Of a stretch of 64,000 bases of DNA, positions 35,991 to 44,671 are shown one piece after another. Under the pieces are notes generated by a model. It saw only the letters and a program-made list of their open reading frames with translations. It searched no databases and had not been told where the DNA came from. Within the stretch, counting starts at the first letter, position 1. Each line of letters opens with the position of its first letter. The stretch covers positions 62,001 to 126,000 of the forward strand of contig JANWUS010000024.1 in the NCBI GenBank assembly GCA_024958715.1, read 5' to 3'. This DNA comes from Cyanobium sp. FGCU52 (GTDB taxonomy: Bacteria > Cyanobacteriota > Cyanobacteriia > PCC-6307 > Cyanobiaceae). Both the position numbers and the translations under genes were made by a program.

Positions 35991-36860
35991 ATGGCCACCG
36001 ATCCCAAGACTTCCCTCTCCGCCGCCTCTCTCCAGAGTCCGATGCCTTCCCCCGTTTCCGCCTCTGCCCCCACGGTCACAGACTCGGTCTGCATGTCGCT
36101 GGAGAACGTCACCATCTCCTACGGCAGCTTCGAGGCCGTGCGCAACGTGCATCTCGAGCTGCCCAGGAGTCGGGTCACGGCCTTCATCGGCCCCTCGGGC
36201 TGCGGCAAGTCCACCGTGCTGCGGGCCCTGAACCGCATGAACGACCTGATCCCGGGCTGCAGCCTCAAGGGCCGGGTGGTGTTCGACGGCCACGACATCT
36301 ACAACCCGAAGGTGGATCCGGTGGAGGTGCGCCGGCGCATCGGCATGGTGTTCCAGAAGCCCAATCCCTTCCCCAAGACGATCTACGAGAACATCGCTTT
36401 TGGCGCCCGCATCAACGGCTACAAGGGCGACATGGACGAACTGGTGGAGCGCTCCCTGCGCAAGGCGGCCGTGTGGGATGAGTGCAAGGACAAGCTGCAG
36501 CAGAGCGGCTTCTCCCTCTCCGGCGGCCAGCAGCAGCGCCTCTGCATCGCCCGCGCCATCGCCACCGAGCCGGAAGTGATCCTGATGGATGAACCCTGCT
36601 CGGCCCTCGATCCGATCTCCACGCTGAAGATCGAGGAAACGATGCACGAGCTCAAGCGCAACTACACGATCATCATCGTGACCCACAACATGCAGCAGGC
36701 GGTGCGCGTGGCTGACATGACCGCCTTCTACAACGCCGAAGCCGTGGAGGGCGGCAGCGGCAAGGTGGGCTATCTGGTGGAGTTCGCCGAAACCGAGGTG
36801 ATCTTCAACTCACCTGGCCAGCAGGCCACCCTGGATTACGTGAGCGGCCGGTTCGGCTGA
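35991..36860 (+). CDS. pstB: Phosphate ABC transporter ATP-binding protein PstB
   Basis: PstB is the ATPase of the Pst importer. The ABC domain starts near residue 36 ([16 protein letters not shown]), with Walker [10 protein letters not shown], signature [14 protein letters not shown] and Walker [14 protein letters not shown]. The distinctive Pst segment [15 protein letters not shown] after Walker A confirms the subfamily. The first 35 residues are Ser/Ala/Pro-rich and lie outside the conserved domain; an internal ATG before the domain (MSLENVT) could be the true start. Confidence 0.96.
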   Translation: MATDPKTSLSAASLQSPMPSPVSASAPTVTDSVCMSLENVTISYGSFEAVRNVHLELPRSRVTAFIGPSGCGKSTVLRALNRMNDLIPGCSLKGRVVFDGHDIYNPKVDPVEVRRRIGMVFQKPNPFPKTIYENIAFGARINGYKGDMDELVERSLRKAAVWDECKDKLQQSGFSLSGGQQQRLCIARAIATEPEVILMDEPCSALDPISTLKIEETMHELKRNYTIIIVTHNMQQAVRVADMTAFYNAEAVEGGSGKVGYLVEFAETEVIFNSPGQQATLDYVSGRFG

Positions 36861-36925
36861 GTTGCTCGCGCCGCACCCATCCCGTCCACCTCCACACCTC
36901 GCCTGCAGCCACCCGCGGCACACCT

Positions 36926-37303
36926 TCACTTGTAGGGCGTGGTGTCCCAGTAGACGAAGATCGACTGCTTGGCCAACCGGTAGATCTGGAGATTTCCCTG
37001 ATCGGCAAGCTCGCGAGTCGCCGGCATGCCGCTGGCATCGCGATAGGCATTGGGCTTGTCGCCGTGGGGCGAGAGTTCAATGCGCTGGCCGTTCATGAGC
37101 TGGATGCTCACGAAGCCCTGTCGTTGGGAAAAGGTGCACAATCCCGACGACGTGGCCCGATCCTCACCCTTCGGAAACGCATCGCAGCGTGCTTTCACGG
37201 TATCCGCCTGTGCCGGAAGCCCGGCCAGCAGACCAGCGAAGGAGAGCACGGCGGCACTCACCAGCGGCACCAGAGGCTGCGTGGAAACCTGCATCAGGTT
37301 CAT
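36926..37303 (-). CDS. Small exported protein of unknown function
   Basis: The 125-residue product begins with a hydrophobic segment ending in LPAQA-DT, a likely Sec signal peptide cleaved after about residue 33. The mature part of about 90 residues has two cysteines (RCDAFPKG and GLCTFSQRQ) that may form a disulfide, and ends LAKQSIFVYWDTTPYK. I know no function; similar small periplasmic proteins are common in cyanobacteria. A start five codons upstream (37318) is possible, but ATG 37303 gives a more usual distance to the TAGGGT hexamer. It stands alone between pstB and a tRNA gene. Confidence 0.7.
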   Translation of the reverse strand: MNLMQVSTQPLVPLVSAAVLSFAGLLAGLPAQADTVKARCDAFPKGEDRATSSGLCTFSQRQGFVSIQLMNGQRIELSPHGDKPNAYRDASGMPATRELADQGNLQIYRLAKQSIFVYWDTTPYK

Positions 37304-37333
37304 GCTCAAGATCCACATGTGTTGATCAAGGCC

Positions 37334-37339
37334 ACCCTA
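37334..37339 (-). promoter_or_regulatory. Candidate -10 element for the small exported protein
   Basis: TAGGGT on the minus strand, 30 nt before ATG 37303. Confidence 0.35.
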
Positions 37340-37452
37340 CGGCTGCTGAGGGTTGTTCACCGCCATCCGCTGCTGAGGATCGCAACCCGCCGATCTCATC
37401 GCCGCTCCATCGGGACGAGAATGAACCAGAGGAGGCATTGCCAGGTTCACAC

Positions 37453-37477
37453 AAAAAAACCGGCCCTTCGGACCGGC
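37453..37477 (-). terminator. Rho-independent terminator of tRNA-Ser
   Basis: On the minus strand GCCGGTCC-GAA-GGGCCGG forms a 7-bp stem followed by seven T residues. It lies 8 nt after the tRNA 3' end. Confidence 0.9.
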
Positions 37478-37485
37478 TTCTTCAA

Positions 37486-37572
37486 CGGAGAGGGAGGGAT
37501 TCGAACCCTCGATAGAGTTGCCCCTATACAGCATTTCCAGTGCTGCGCCTTCGACCACTCGGCCACCTCTCC
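37486..37572 (-). tRNA. tRNA-Ser (anticodon GGA)
   Basis: The 87-nt gene folds into a full cloverleaf: acceptor GGAGAGG/CCTCTCC, D-arm GCC...GGC, anticodon stem CAGCA/TGCTG with loop CTGGAAA, a long class II variable arm (TATAG/CTATC region), and the T-arm GAGGG-TTCGAAT-CCCTC. The anticodon GGA at 37536-37538 reads UCC and UCU codons. The discriminator is G, as needed for serine. The CCA end is not encoded. Confidence 0.97.
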
Positions 37573-37632
37573 AGCGGCAAAATGGGGCAAGTGCGAATGT
37601 AGCAGGGGACCAGCCCCCACCACCTCGGCCCG

Positions 37633-38001
37633 ATGACCCGCACCTTTCCGATCACCGTTCACTGGCGCCAGGCCGGCCGGGTGATCCAGCACGACGTCCC
37701 GGAAGGGGAGTACATCCTGCGCAGCTTCGAGCAGCAGGGGGATCCCCTGCCCTTCAGCTGCCGCAACGGCTGCTGCACCGCCTGTGCGGTGCGGGTGCTG
37801 GAGGGAGCGATCGATCAGAGCGAGGCTCTGGGCCTGTCGCGCGAGCTGCGGGCCAAGGGATACGGCCTGCTGTGCGTGGCGCGGGCCGACGGTCCGCTGG
37901 TGGTGGAGACCCAGGACGAGGACGAGGTCTACGACCTCCAGTTCGGTCGCTTCTTCGGCCGTGGCAGGGTGCGTGCCGGTCTGCCCCTCGACGACGAATG
38001 A
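37633..38001 (+). CDS. Plant-type 2Fe-2S ferredoxin
   Basis: The 122-residue protein is a soluble one-electron carrier. The cluster motif SCRNGCCTAC supplies three ligands in the C-x4-C-x2-C pattern (the first, third and fourth of its cysteines); the fourth ligand is in GLLCVA, about 30 residues on. It is longer than the main photosynthetic ferredoxin by about 25 C-terminal residues (DLQFGRFFGRGRVRAG), so it is probably an accessory ferredoxin rather than PetF. The stop overlaps the start of the next gene by 4 nt (ATGA). Confidence 0.92.
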   Translation: MTRTFPITVHWRQAGRVIQHDVPEGEYILRSFEQQGDPLPFSCRNGCCTACAVRVLEGAIDQSEALGLSRELRAKGYGLLCVARADGPLVVETQDEDEVYDLQFGRFFGRGRVRAGLPLDDE

Positions 38002-38900
38002 GCACCCTGCCCACCGCCTCCGAATCCCTCGCCGCGTCCGAGGCCGCCCGGGCGGGCTGCGGTCTGCCGCAGGCTGAGATCGAGCGCCTGGCCACCGTGG
38101 CCCGCCGGGCCGCCGAGGCCGGCGCCGGCCCGCTCCGGCGGCTGTTCGGCCAGCTGGAGCGGGTCCGGTCCAAGGGGGTGGCCGGCAACCTGGTCACCGA
38201 GGCCGACGAGGCGGCCGAGGCGGCGGTGCTGGCGGTGCTGGAGCAGGAGACCCCGGGCTGGGGCGTGCTGGCCGAGGAGAGCGGCCGGCGGGCCGGCAGC
38301 GGTGATCTGGAGTGGTGCGTCGATCCGCTCGACGGCACCACCAATTACGCCCACGGCTACCCCTTCTTCGCCACCTCCGTGGGCCTCACCTGGCGCGGCA
38401 TCCCGCTGCTGGGGGCGCTGGCGCTGCCGGTGATGGAGGAGCTCTACTGGGCGGCCCCCGGCATGGGCAGCTGGTGCAACGACGCCCGCCTCCAGGTGAG
38501 CGCCTGCGAACGGCTCGACGATGCCCTTCTGGCCACAGGCTTCTCCTACGACCGCACCGAACGGCTCGACAACAACTACGCCGAATTCGCCTGGTTCACC
38601 CACCGCACCCATGGCGTGCGCCGGGCCGGGGCTGCGGCGGTGGATCTGGCCCATGTGGCCGCCGGCCGCCTCGATGGCTACTGGGAGCGTGGCCTCTCCC
38701 CCTGGGATCTGGCCTGCGGTGTGGTGCTGGTGGAGCAGGCCGGTGGGGTGGTCTGCGCCTACGACGGCGGTCCGCTCAGCCTCGGCGAGGGCCGGGTGAT
38801 CGCCGCCGGCCCCGGGCTGCGCCAGGCCCTGATCGACGGCCTGGCCGCCTGCCGTCCCCTGCCCGGTGCCGCCTACGGAGCACCGGAGCTCGACGTCTGA
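37998..38900 (+). CDS. suhB: Inositol monophosphatase family phosphatase
   Basis: The family hydrolyses inositol phosphates and related sugar or nucleotide phosphates with Mg2+. The 300-residue protein shows the metal-site motifs VLAEESG, WCVDPLDGTTNYAHG and WDLACGVVLVEQAGG, and the N-terminal NLVTEADEAAE. The start is the ATG that overlaps the ferredoxin stop; the longer frame reaching further upstream is antisense to the tRNA and out of frame with the ferredoxin. Its actual substrate is not evident; suhB is the usual name for the closest bacterial family. Confidence 0.9.
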   Translation: MSTLPTASESLAASEAARAGCGLPQAEIERLATVARRAAEAGAGPLRRLFGQLERVRSKGVAGNLVTEADEAAEAAVLAVLEQETPGWGVLAEESGRRAGSGDLEWCVDPLDGTTNYAHGYPFFATSVGLTWRGIPLLGALALPVMEELYWAAPGMGSWCNDARLQVSACERLDDALLATGFSYDRTERLDNNYAEFAWFTHRTHGVRRAGAAAVDLAHVAAGRLDGYWERGLSPWDLACGVVLVEQAGGVVCAYDGGPLSLGEGRVIAAGPGLRQALIDGLAACRPLPGAAYGAPELDV

Positions 38901-38937
38901 ACGATCCAGAGGGTCGGGATCCGGGGGATGTGATCCA

Positions 38938-38943
38938 TAGGAT
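38938..38943 (+). promoter_or_regulatory. Candidate -10 element for hisZ
   Basis: TAGGAT, 33 nt upstream of the hisZ ATG. Confidence 0.4.
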
Positions 38944-38976
38944 CGGCCCGCGCTCACCGCCCACTCCCCCTCCCGC

Positions 38977-40155
38977 ATGGCCCTGCAACCCGCCGCCGGC
39001 GCCCGAGATCTCCATCCCCGCGAGGTGGACCGCAACCGGCGTCTGTGCGAGCAGCTCGCGGAGGTGTACCGGCTCTGGGGCTACCAGGAGGTGGCGCCGC
39101 CCACGATCGAGCGGCTCGACACCCTCGAGGCCGGTGGAGCGATCGACGCCAACGCCCTGATCCGCCTGGCGGCGGGCGAACCGCTGGGCCTGCGGCCCGA
39201 GCTCACCGCCTCGATCGCCCGGGCCGCCGGCACCCGCCTGGCGGCCCGGCCCCGGCCGCTGCGGCTGTGGGCCTGCGGTTCGATCTATCGCTCGGTGGCG
39301 GGGGAAGGGGGCGGCCGGCGCATCAGCGAGGAGCTGCAGAGCGGCGTGGAGCTGCTGGGGGTGCCGTCGGCGGCCGCCGATGGCGAACTGATGCACCTGT
39401 TGCTGGCGGCGGCCGCCACCCTGGGCCTGCGCCGCGAGCATGCGCCCATCCTGCTGGTGGGGCACCACGGCCTGCTGGATCGGCTGCTGGAGGAGGTGCC
39501 CGAGCCCCAGCGGCCTGCGGTGCGCCGGGCGCTCACCGATCTCGACGCCCTGGCCCTGGCGGCCCTGCCCCTGCCGGAGGCCCTGCGCCGGCGCCTCGCC
39601 GCCCTGCTGGCCCTGCGGGGGGAGCCTGCGGAGGTGCTCTACCAGCTGGAGCAGTGGCTCGGGCCGGTGGAGCTGCTCGACAGCCTGGCGGCCACCCTGG
39701 AGGGGGTGGCGGATGCCTGCCGGGCCCAGGGGGTGCGGCTGCAGCTCGATCCCACCTTCCAGCCCCACTTCGACCTCTACGACGGTCTGGTGCTGAAGCT
39801 GGTGTGCCAGGGCGCCGAGGCGCCGGTGGCGATCGCCAGCGGCGGCCGCTACGACGCGCTGGTGGGACGGTTCAGCAGCGATCCGGAACGGGCGGCGGGA
39901 ACGGGCTTCGCCTTTGCCGTCGAAGCGATCCGCGAGCTGCTGGATGCCGAGGCCGCTCAGGAGAGCGCCCCGGGTCCCTGGCTGGTGGCCGCCACCGCCG
40001 AGGCGGGCCTGCGGGCGGCCCTGGGGCGCATGGCCGACCTGCACGCCGCCGGGGAAGCCGCGGAGCTCTGCGGGGAGCCCTGCCCGGACAGGGCCACTGC
40101 CGAGGAGCGGGCCCGGGAGCGGGGCTGCCGCGGTGCCCAGTGGATCGCTGCCTAG
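38977..40155 (+). CDS. hisZ: ATP phosphoribosyltransferase regulatory subunit
   Basis: HisZ is a paralogue of histidyl-tRNA synthetase that pairs with the short form of HisG to make the first enzyme of histidine synthesis. The 392-residue protein has the class II core with LGLRPELTASIARAAG and the ASGGRYDALVG segment. It lacks the C-terminal anticodon-binding domain and does not retain the full set of HisRS histidine-binding motifs. A true HisS is longer by roughly 30-40 residues. Its stop TAG forms part of the TAGGAT hexamer before the next gene. Confidence 0.9.
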   Translation: MALQPAAGARDLHPREVDRNRRLCEQLAEVYRLWGYQEVAPPTIERLDTLEAGGAIDANALIRLAAGEPLGLRPELTASIARAAGTRLAARPRPLRLWACGSIYRSVAGEGGGRRISEELQSGVELLGVPSAAADGELMHLLLAAAATLGLRREHAPILLVGHHGLLDRLLEEVPEPQRPAVRRALTDLDALALAALPLPEALRRRLAALLALRGEPAEVLYQLEQWLGPVELLDSLAATLEGVADACRAQGVRLQLDPTFQPHFDLYDGLVLKLVCQGAEAPVAIASGGRYDALVGRFSSDPERAAGTGFAFAVEAIRELLDAEAAQESAPGPWLVAATAEAGLRAALGRMADLHAAGEAAELCGEPCPDRATAEERARERGCRGAQWIAA

Positions 40156-40158
40156 GAT
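40153..40158 (+). promoter_or_regulatory. Candidate -10 element for the FdI-like ferredoxin gene
   Basis: TAGGAT, 23 nt upstream of the ATG, overlapping the hisZ stop codon. Confidence 0.4.
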
Positions 40159-40181
40159 CCGCCGACTCCACTTCTGAAGCG

Positions 40182-40406
40182 ATGGCCCACACGATCGTCA
40201 CCGATGTCTGCGAAGGGGTGGCCGATTGCGTGGATGCCTGCCCGGTGGCCTGCATCCATCCCGGCGCGGGCGCCAACCGCAAGGGCACGGGGTATTACTG
40301 GATCGATTTCGACACCTGCATCGACTGCGGCATCTGCCTGCAGGTGTGTCCGGTGGCGGGGGCGATCCTGCCGGAGGAGCGGGCCGACCTCCAGCGCAAC
40401 GGCTGA
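40182..40406 (+). CDS. Two-cluster bacterial ferredoxin, FdI-like
   Basis: The 74-residue protein is a small soluble electron carrier with eight cysteines at 10, 16, 20, 24, 46, 49, 52 and 56. The second motif is the normal C-x2-C-x2-C-x3-C-P. The first reads VTDVCEGVADCVDACPVAC, which aligns with the VTDNCIxCxxTDCVxVCP start of Azotobacter-type FdI but is two residues shorter and lacks the second cysteine. A 7Fe (3Fe-4S plus 4Fe-4S) arrangement is therefore plausible. The gene is short and sits inside a longer frame whose upstream part is a shadow of hisZ. Confidence 0.9.
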   Translation: MAHTIVTDVCEGVADCVDACPVACIHPGAGANRKGTGYYWIDFDTCIDCGICLQVCPVAGAILPEERADLQRNG

Positions 40407-40481
40407 GTTCGGGGCAAGCGTTTCCCCGCGGGTTCGGAGACCCCACCACGGCCGCCGTTGAAGCGCCGGCGAACGCACCCC

Positions 40482-40487
40482 TAGGGT
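40482..40487 (+). promoter_or_regulatory. Candidate -10 element for htpG
   Basis: TAGGGT, 24 nt upstream of the htpG ATG. No CIRCE operator is visible in this leader. Confidence 0.35.
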
Positions 40488-40511
40488 TCGAAGGCCATCA
40501 AGCGCGATGCC

Positions 40512-42431
40512 ATGCCGGTGCTGGAAGAGCAGGGTCAGATCCAGATCCACACCGAGAACATCTTTCCGATCATCAAGAAGGCCGTCTACAGCGGCCATGA
40601 AGTGTTCCTGCGGGAACTGGTGAGCAATGGCGTCGATGCGATCGCCAAGCGGCGCATGGCCGCCATGGGCGGCGACTGCAGCGAAGGCCCGGAGGGTGCG
40701 ATCCAGATCCGCATCGACCGCGAGGCCAGGACCCTCACCATCTCCGACAACGGCATCGGCATGAACGCCGATGAGGTGAAGCGCTACATCAACCAGGTGG
40801 CCTTCTCCAGCGCCGAGGAGTTCCTCGAGAAGTACAAGAGCGAGAGCGACGCGATCATCGGCCACTTCGGACTGGGCTTCTACTCCAGTTTCATGGTCGC
40901 CCGCGAGGTGGAACTGGTGACCCTCAGCGCCCGCGAGGGCAGCGAGGCGGTCCGCTGGACCTGCGACGGCTCGCCCAGCTTCAAGCTCGAGGCGACCGAG
41001 CGCAGCGAACCCGGCACCGACGTGATCCTGCACCTGATGGAGGAGGAGCTGGAGTATCTCGAGCCCTCCCGCATCCGCACCCTCATCACCACCTACTGCG
41101 ATTTCCTGCCGGTGGCGGTGCAGCTCGACGGTGAAACCGTGAACAAGCGCCAGGCTCCCTGGCGTCAGTCGCCGCGGGACCTGAGCGACAACGATTACAT
41201 CGAGCTCTATCGCTATCTCTACCCCTTCCAGGGCGATCCCCTGCTGTGGGTCCATCTGAACACCGACTATCCCTACACCCTCCAGGGCATCCTCTACTTC
41301 CCCAGGATCACCGGCCGCGCCGACTGGGAGAAGGGGGAGATCCGCCTGTACTGCAACCAGGTGTTCGTGAGCGACTCGATCAAGGAGGTGGTGCCCCGCT
41401 ACCTGCTGCCCCTGCGGGGCGTGATCGACTCGCCCGACATCCCCCTGAACGTGAGCCGCTCGGCCCTGCAGACCGACCGCCGCGTGCGCTCGATCGGCGG
41501 CTTCGTGGCCAAGAAGGTGGGCGATCGTCTCAAGGAGCTCCACCGCGACGATCCCCGCCGCTACGCCGAGATCTGGGACTCGCTGGCGCCCTTCATCAAG
41601 ATCGGAGCCATGGAGGACGACAAGTTCGCCGACCAGGTGGCCGAGCTGATCCTGTTCGGCACCACGGCGCCGGCCCAGGAGGGGGGCGAGGCGGAACTGG
41701 CCAGCCCCGATCCGGTGGCCTGCGGTGATCGGGCCTACACCACCCTCGCCGGTTACCGCAGCCGGCTCGAGGCGGGCAAGGACACCCGCATCCTCTACTG
41801 CACCGATGAGGCGGCCCAGGCAGGGGCGCTCGCCCTGTGGAAATCGCAGGGCGCCGAGGTGCTGCTGGCCGACACCCTGATCGATTCCCAGTTCATTCCC
41901 TGGCTCGAGCACCGCCACGGCGAACTCAAGTTCCAGCGGGTGGACGCCGAACTCGACGACAGCCTGCAGGAGAAGGAGAGCGAGCTCACCGACGCCGAGG
42001 GCAAGGACGCGGGCGAGAAGCTGCGCGAGCTGTTCCGCAGCGCCCTGGCCAACGACAGGATCACCGTTCAAGTGCAGTCGCTCAAGGGGGAGAACGCCCC
42101 TGCAGCCCTGATCCTGCTGCCGGAGCAGATGCGCCGCCTCAACGACATGGGGGCCCTGATGGAGCAGCGGCTGCCGGGGTTGCCGGAGCACCACGTGCTG
42201 CTGGTGAACCGCCGCCATCCGCTCGTGGAGGGTCTGCGGCGGCTCTCGGAAGGCTCGGTGCTGACCGCCGGCGGCGCTGTCTCGCCCAGCCAGCAGCTCG
42301 CCACGGAGCTGGGCCGCCACCTCTATGAGATGGCCCGCCTGGCGGTGGGAGGGCTGGAGCCCAATGAACTGGCCGGCTTCCAGCAGCGCAGCTGCGATCT
42401 GATGGGCCGGCTGATGGAGCGGGGCCTCTGA
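40512..42431 (+). CDS. htpG: Hsp90 family chaperone HtpG
   Basis: HtpG is a dimeric ATP-dependent cytosolic chaperone. In cyanobacteria it is needed under heat and light stress. The 639-residue protein contains the GHKL ATPase motifs: ELVSNGVDAI (with Gly where many Hsp90s have Ser-Asn-Ala), DNGIGMN and GHFGLGFYSSFMVA. The middle domain includes YLLPLRGVIDSPDIPLNVSRS, a strong Hsp90 signature. The C-terminal dimer domain lacks a eukaryotic MEEVD. It is transcribed alone. Confidence 0.97.
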   Translation: MPVLEEQGQIQIHTENIFPIIKKAVYSGHEVFLRELVSNGVDAIAKRRMAAMGGDCSEGPEGAIQIRIDREARTLTISDNGIGMNADEVKRYINQVAFSSAEEFLEKYKSESDAIIGHFGLGFYSSFMVAREVELVTLSAREGSEAVRWTCDGSPSFKLEATERSEPGTDVILHLMEEELEYLEPSRIRTLITTYCDFLPVAVQLDGETVNKRQAPWRQSPRDLSDNDYIELYRYLYPFQGDPLLWVHLNTDYPYTLQGILYFPRITGRADWEKGEIRLYCNQVFVSDSIKEVVPRYLLPLRGVIDSPDIPLNVSRSALQTDRRVRSIGGFVAKKVGDRLKELHRDDPRRYAEIWDSLAPFIKIGAMEDDKFADQVAELILFGTTAPAQEGGEAELASPDPVACGDRAYTTLAGYRSRLEAGKDTRILYCTDEAAQAGALALWKSQGAEVLLADTLIDSQFIPWLEHRHGELKFQRVDAELDDSLQEKESELTDAEGKDAGEKLRELFRSALANDRITVQVQSLKGENAPAALILLPEQMRRLNDMGALMEQRLPGLPEHHVLLVNRRHPLVEGLRRLSEGSVLTAGGAVSPSQQLATELGRHLYEMARLAVGGLEPNELAGFQQRSCDLMGRLMERGL

Positions 42432-42486
42432 AGGCCCCCGGGGCCCCGGGTCACGGCCGGTTGTTGACGGCCTGAAGGGGCGGTCC

Positions 42487-42492
42487 TAGGCA
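42487..42492 (+). promoter_or_regulatory. Candidate -10 element for the sugar/solute importer operon
   Basis: TAGGCA, 20 nt before the first gene of the operon; a weak match. Confidence 0.25.
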
Positions 42493-42512
42493 GGGACGAG
42501 CACGTCGTCTCC

Positions 42513-43802
42513 ATGGCGCCCCGACTGTCTCGGCTCCTGCGGCGACTGTTCACCCTGCTGGCGGCCGGGTTGCTGCTGCTGCTGCCCGCCGCCCGCGGGG
42601 CCCCCACCGCCGCACCCGTGATCCCGGTGCGGGTGCTGCTGCCGGCGCCCTTCTACGACGCCACCGTGGGGGCGCTGTCCGACTTCCGACGCAGCCATCC
42701 CGGACTGGACATCGAGCTGGTGCGGGGCCCGCTCGACACCGACACCATCGCCGACCTGGCGGTCGGGAGCCTGCTGCTGGGGGAAGCCCCCTACGACGTG
42801 CTGATGGTGGACATCACCTGGACGCCGCTGTTCGCGGCGGCAGGCTGGCTCGAACCGCTGGAACCCCTGGTGGGGGAGGGGGTGCTGGAAGCGATGGAAC
42901 CGGGGGCCCGGGCAGGCAATGCCTTCGACGGTCACCTCTGGCGCCTGCCCTTCAGCGGCGATACAGGTCTGCTCTACTGGCGCACCGATCTGATGGCGCG
43001 CCCGCCCCGCACCACCGAGGAGCTGGTGAGCATCTCCCGTGACCTGCAGCGGCAGGGGAAGGTGCGCTGGGGCTACCTCTGGCAGGGCCGCCAGTACGAG
43101 GGCCTCAGCTGCGTGATGCTCGAGGCGATCCACGCCTTCGGCGGCCGCTGGTGGAATCCGGCCTTGGGCCGCACCGAACTCGAGCGGCCGGCGGCGATCA
43201 AGGCGGCGGCCTTGCTCGACGGCCTGGTGCGCGATGGCATCAGCCCCGCCGCCGTGGCTGGGTTCGCGGAGAACGAGGCCCTGCAGGTGTTTGCCGCCGG
43301 CGAGGCCGCCTTCCTGCGCAACTGGCCCTATGCCTGGAAGGTGATCGAGCAGGGGGGCGGGCCGGTGGTGGGCCACGTGGGAGTGGCGCCGGTGGTGGTG
43401 GCCCCGGGCCAGGAGGCCGGCGGCACCCTCGGCACCTGGGGGTTCGCCCTGCTCCGGGGCAGCCCCCATCCCCGGGAGGCGGCGGCGGCGATCCGCTGGC
43501 TCACCGGGCCGGAGATGCAGCGCCGGCTGGCCGTGGAGCAGGGCTACGCGCCCACCTGGACGGCGCTCTACGAGGATCCCCAGCTGCAGAAGGCGGCCCC
43601 GCTGCTGAAGGCCCAGCGCGCCGCCCTGGCTGCCGGCCCGCTGCTGCGCCCCCTCACGCCCCTCTACGCCCAGCTCAGCGACGTGCTGCAGCGCCAGATC
43701 AACGGCATGATCACCGGCCAGACCGCGCCGGCGGCGGCGATGGCCGGCGCCCAGCAGCGCAGCGAGGCGGTGGTCCGGGCGATGACGGGGGCCGGCGGAT
43801 GA
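42513..43802 (+). CDS. Extracellular sugar/compatible-solute-binding protein of an ABC importer
   Basis: The 429-residue protein has a signal peptide (RLLRRLFTLLAAGLLLLLP, cleaved near ARG-AP, residue 29) and no lipobox cysteine. It is a cluster 1 (MalE-type) solute-binding protein: EAPYDVLMVDITWTPLF, LPFSGDTGLLYWRTDLM and AAFLRNWPYAW are characteristic. Three genes encoding two permeases and an ATPase follow with 4-nt overlaps. In cyanobacteria this gene set resembles the Ggt importer for glucosylglycerol, sucrose and trehalose. That substrate is an inference from family and layout. Confidence 0.92.
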   Translation: MAPRLSRLLRRLFTLLAAGLLLLLPAARGAPTAAPVIPVRVLLPAPFYDATVGALSDFRRSHPGLDIELVRGPLDTDTIADLAVGSLLLGEAPYDVLMVDITWTPLFAAAGWLEPLEPLVGEGVLEAMEPGARAGNAFDGHLWRLPFSGDTGLLYWRTDLMARPPRTTEELVSISRDLQRQGKVRWGYLWQGRQYEGLSCVMLEAIHAFGGRWWNPALGRTELERPAAIKAAALLDGLVRDGISPAAVAGFAENEALQVFAAGEAAFLRNWPYAWKVIEQGGGPVVGHVGVAPVVVAPGQEAGGTLGTWGFALLRGSPHPREAAAAIRWLTGPEMQRRLAVEQGYAPTWTALYEDPQLQKAAPLLKAQRAALAAGPLLRPLTPLYAQLSDVLQRQINGMITGQTAPAAAMAGAQQRSEAVVRAMTGAGG

Positions 43803-44671
43803 GCGAACTCGCGCTCGACCTGCTGCTGATGCTGCCGGCGCTTCTGCTGCTGGCGGCGGTGTTCCTGCTGCCGCTGCTGCGGGCCGCCTGGCTGAGCCTC
43901 CATGCCAGTTCGGTGGTCACCGGCCTGGTGGCGGTGCCCAACGGGGGTGCCAACTGGCGAAGGCTGCTGGGCGACGAGCGCTTCCTGCAGGACGCCTGGC
44001 AGACCCTGCGCTTCGCCGGGGTGTCGGTGGCTCTGGAGCTGCTGCTCGGGCTGGCCCTGGCCCTGCTGCTCCACCGGCCCTCCCGCGGCCGTGGGGCGCT
44101 GCGGGCCCTGGTGCTGCTGCCCTGGGCCCTGCCCACCACCGTGATGGCCCTCGGCTGGCGCTGGATCCTCAACGACCCCCACGGGCCGTTCAACGCCCTG
44201 CTGAGCCGGCTGGGACTCCCCACCTACGGCTTCCTCACCACCCCCGCCACCACCTGGCTGGCCACCGTGATGGCCGACGTCTGGAAGACCACCCCGTTCG
44301 TGGCGCTGCTGCTGCTGGCCGGTCTCCAGTCGATCCCCGCCGACCTGGTGGAGGCTCTTAAGCTGGAGGGGGCCGGCCGGCTGACGATCCTGCGACGGCT
44401 CACCCTGCCCCTGCTGGCCCCCTGGATCGGCCTGGCCCTGCTGTTCCGCCTCGCCCAGGCCCTGGGGGTGTTCGACCTGATCCAGGTGCTCACCGGCGGC
44501 GGGCCGGCCGGCAGCACCGAGAGCCTGGCGGTCTACGCCTATCGCCAGGCGCTGCGCTTCCTTGATTTCGGCTACGGGTCCACCGTGCTGATGGCCACCT
44601 TCGCCCTGCTGCTGCTGCCGGGCCTCGCCTGGCTGCTGCTGCAGAACCGGCTGCCGCGGAGGAACGCATGA
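43799..44671 (+). CDS. ABC importer permease, MalF/UgpA type
   Basis: The 290-residue membrane protein has six hydrophobic segments and the EAA loop EALKLEGAGRLTILRRLTLP, typical of binding-protein-dependent permeases. The start ATG overlaps the stop of the binding-protein gene by 4 nt. The frame extends far upstream of this ATG, but that portion is a shadow of the binding protein. It forms the membrane channel with the next gene product. By analogy it is GgtC-like. Confidence 0.93.
   Translation: MSELALDLLLMLPALLLLAAVFLLPLLRAAWLSLHASSVVTGLVAVPNGGANWRRLLGDERFLQDAWQTLRFAGVSVALELLLGLALALLLHRPSRGRGALRALVLLPWALPTTVMALGWRWILNDPHGPFNALLSRLGLPTYGFLTTPATTWLATVMADVWKTTPFVALLLLAGLQSIPADLVEALKLEGAGRLTILRRLTLPLLAPWIGLALLFRLAQALGVFDLIQVLTGGGPAGSTESLAVYAYRQALRFLDFGYGSTVLMATFALLLLPGLAWLLLQNRLPRRNA

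Noticed and set aside
37486-37572. Phosphatase frame extending over the tRNA region
   Set aside because: The upstream part of that frame runs antisense to tRNA-Ser and out of phase with the ferredoxin; the ATG at 37998 with ATGA overlap is the true start.
40407-40511. CIRCE-type heat-shock operator before htpG
   Set aside because: The TTAGCACTC-N9-GAGTGCTAA inverted repeat is not present; GGGGCAAGCGTTTCCCC is only a weak GC hairpin.
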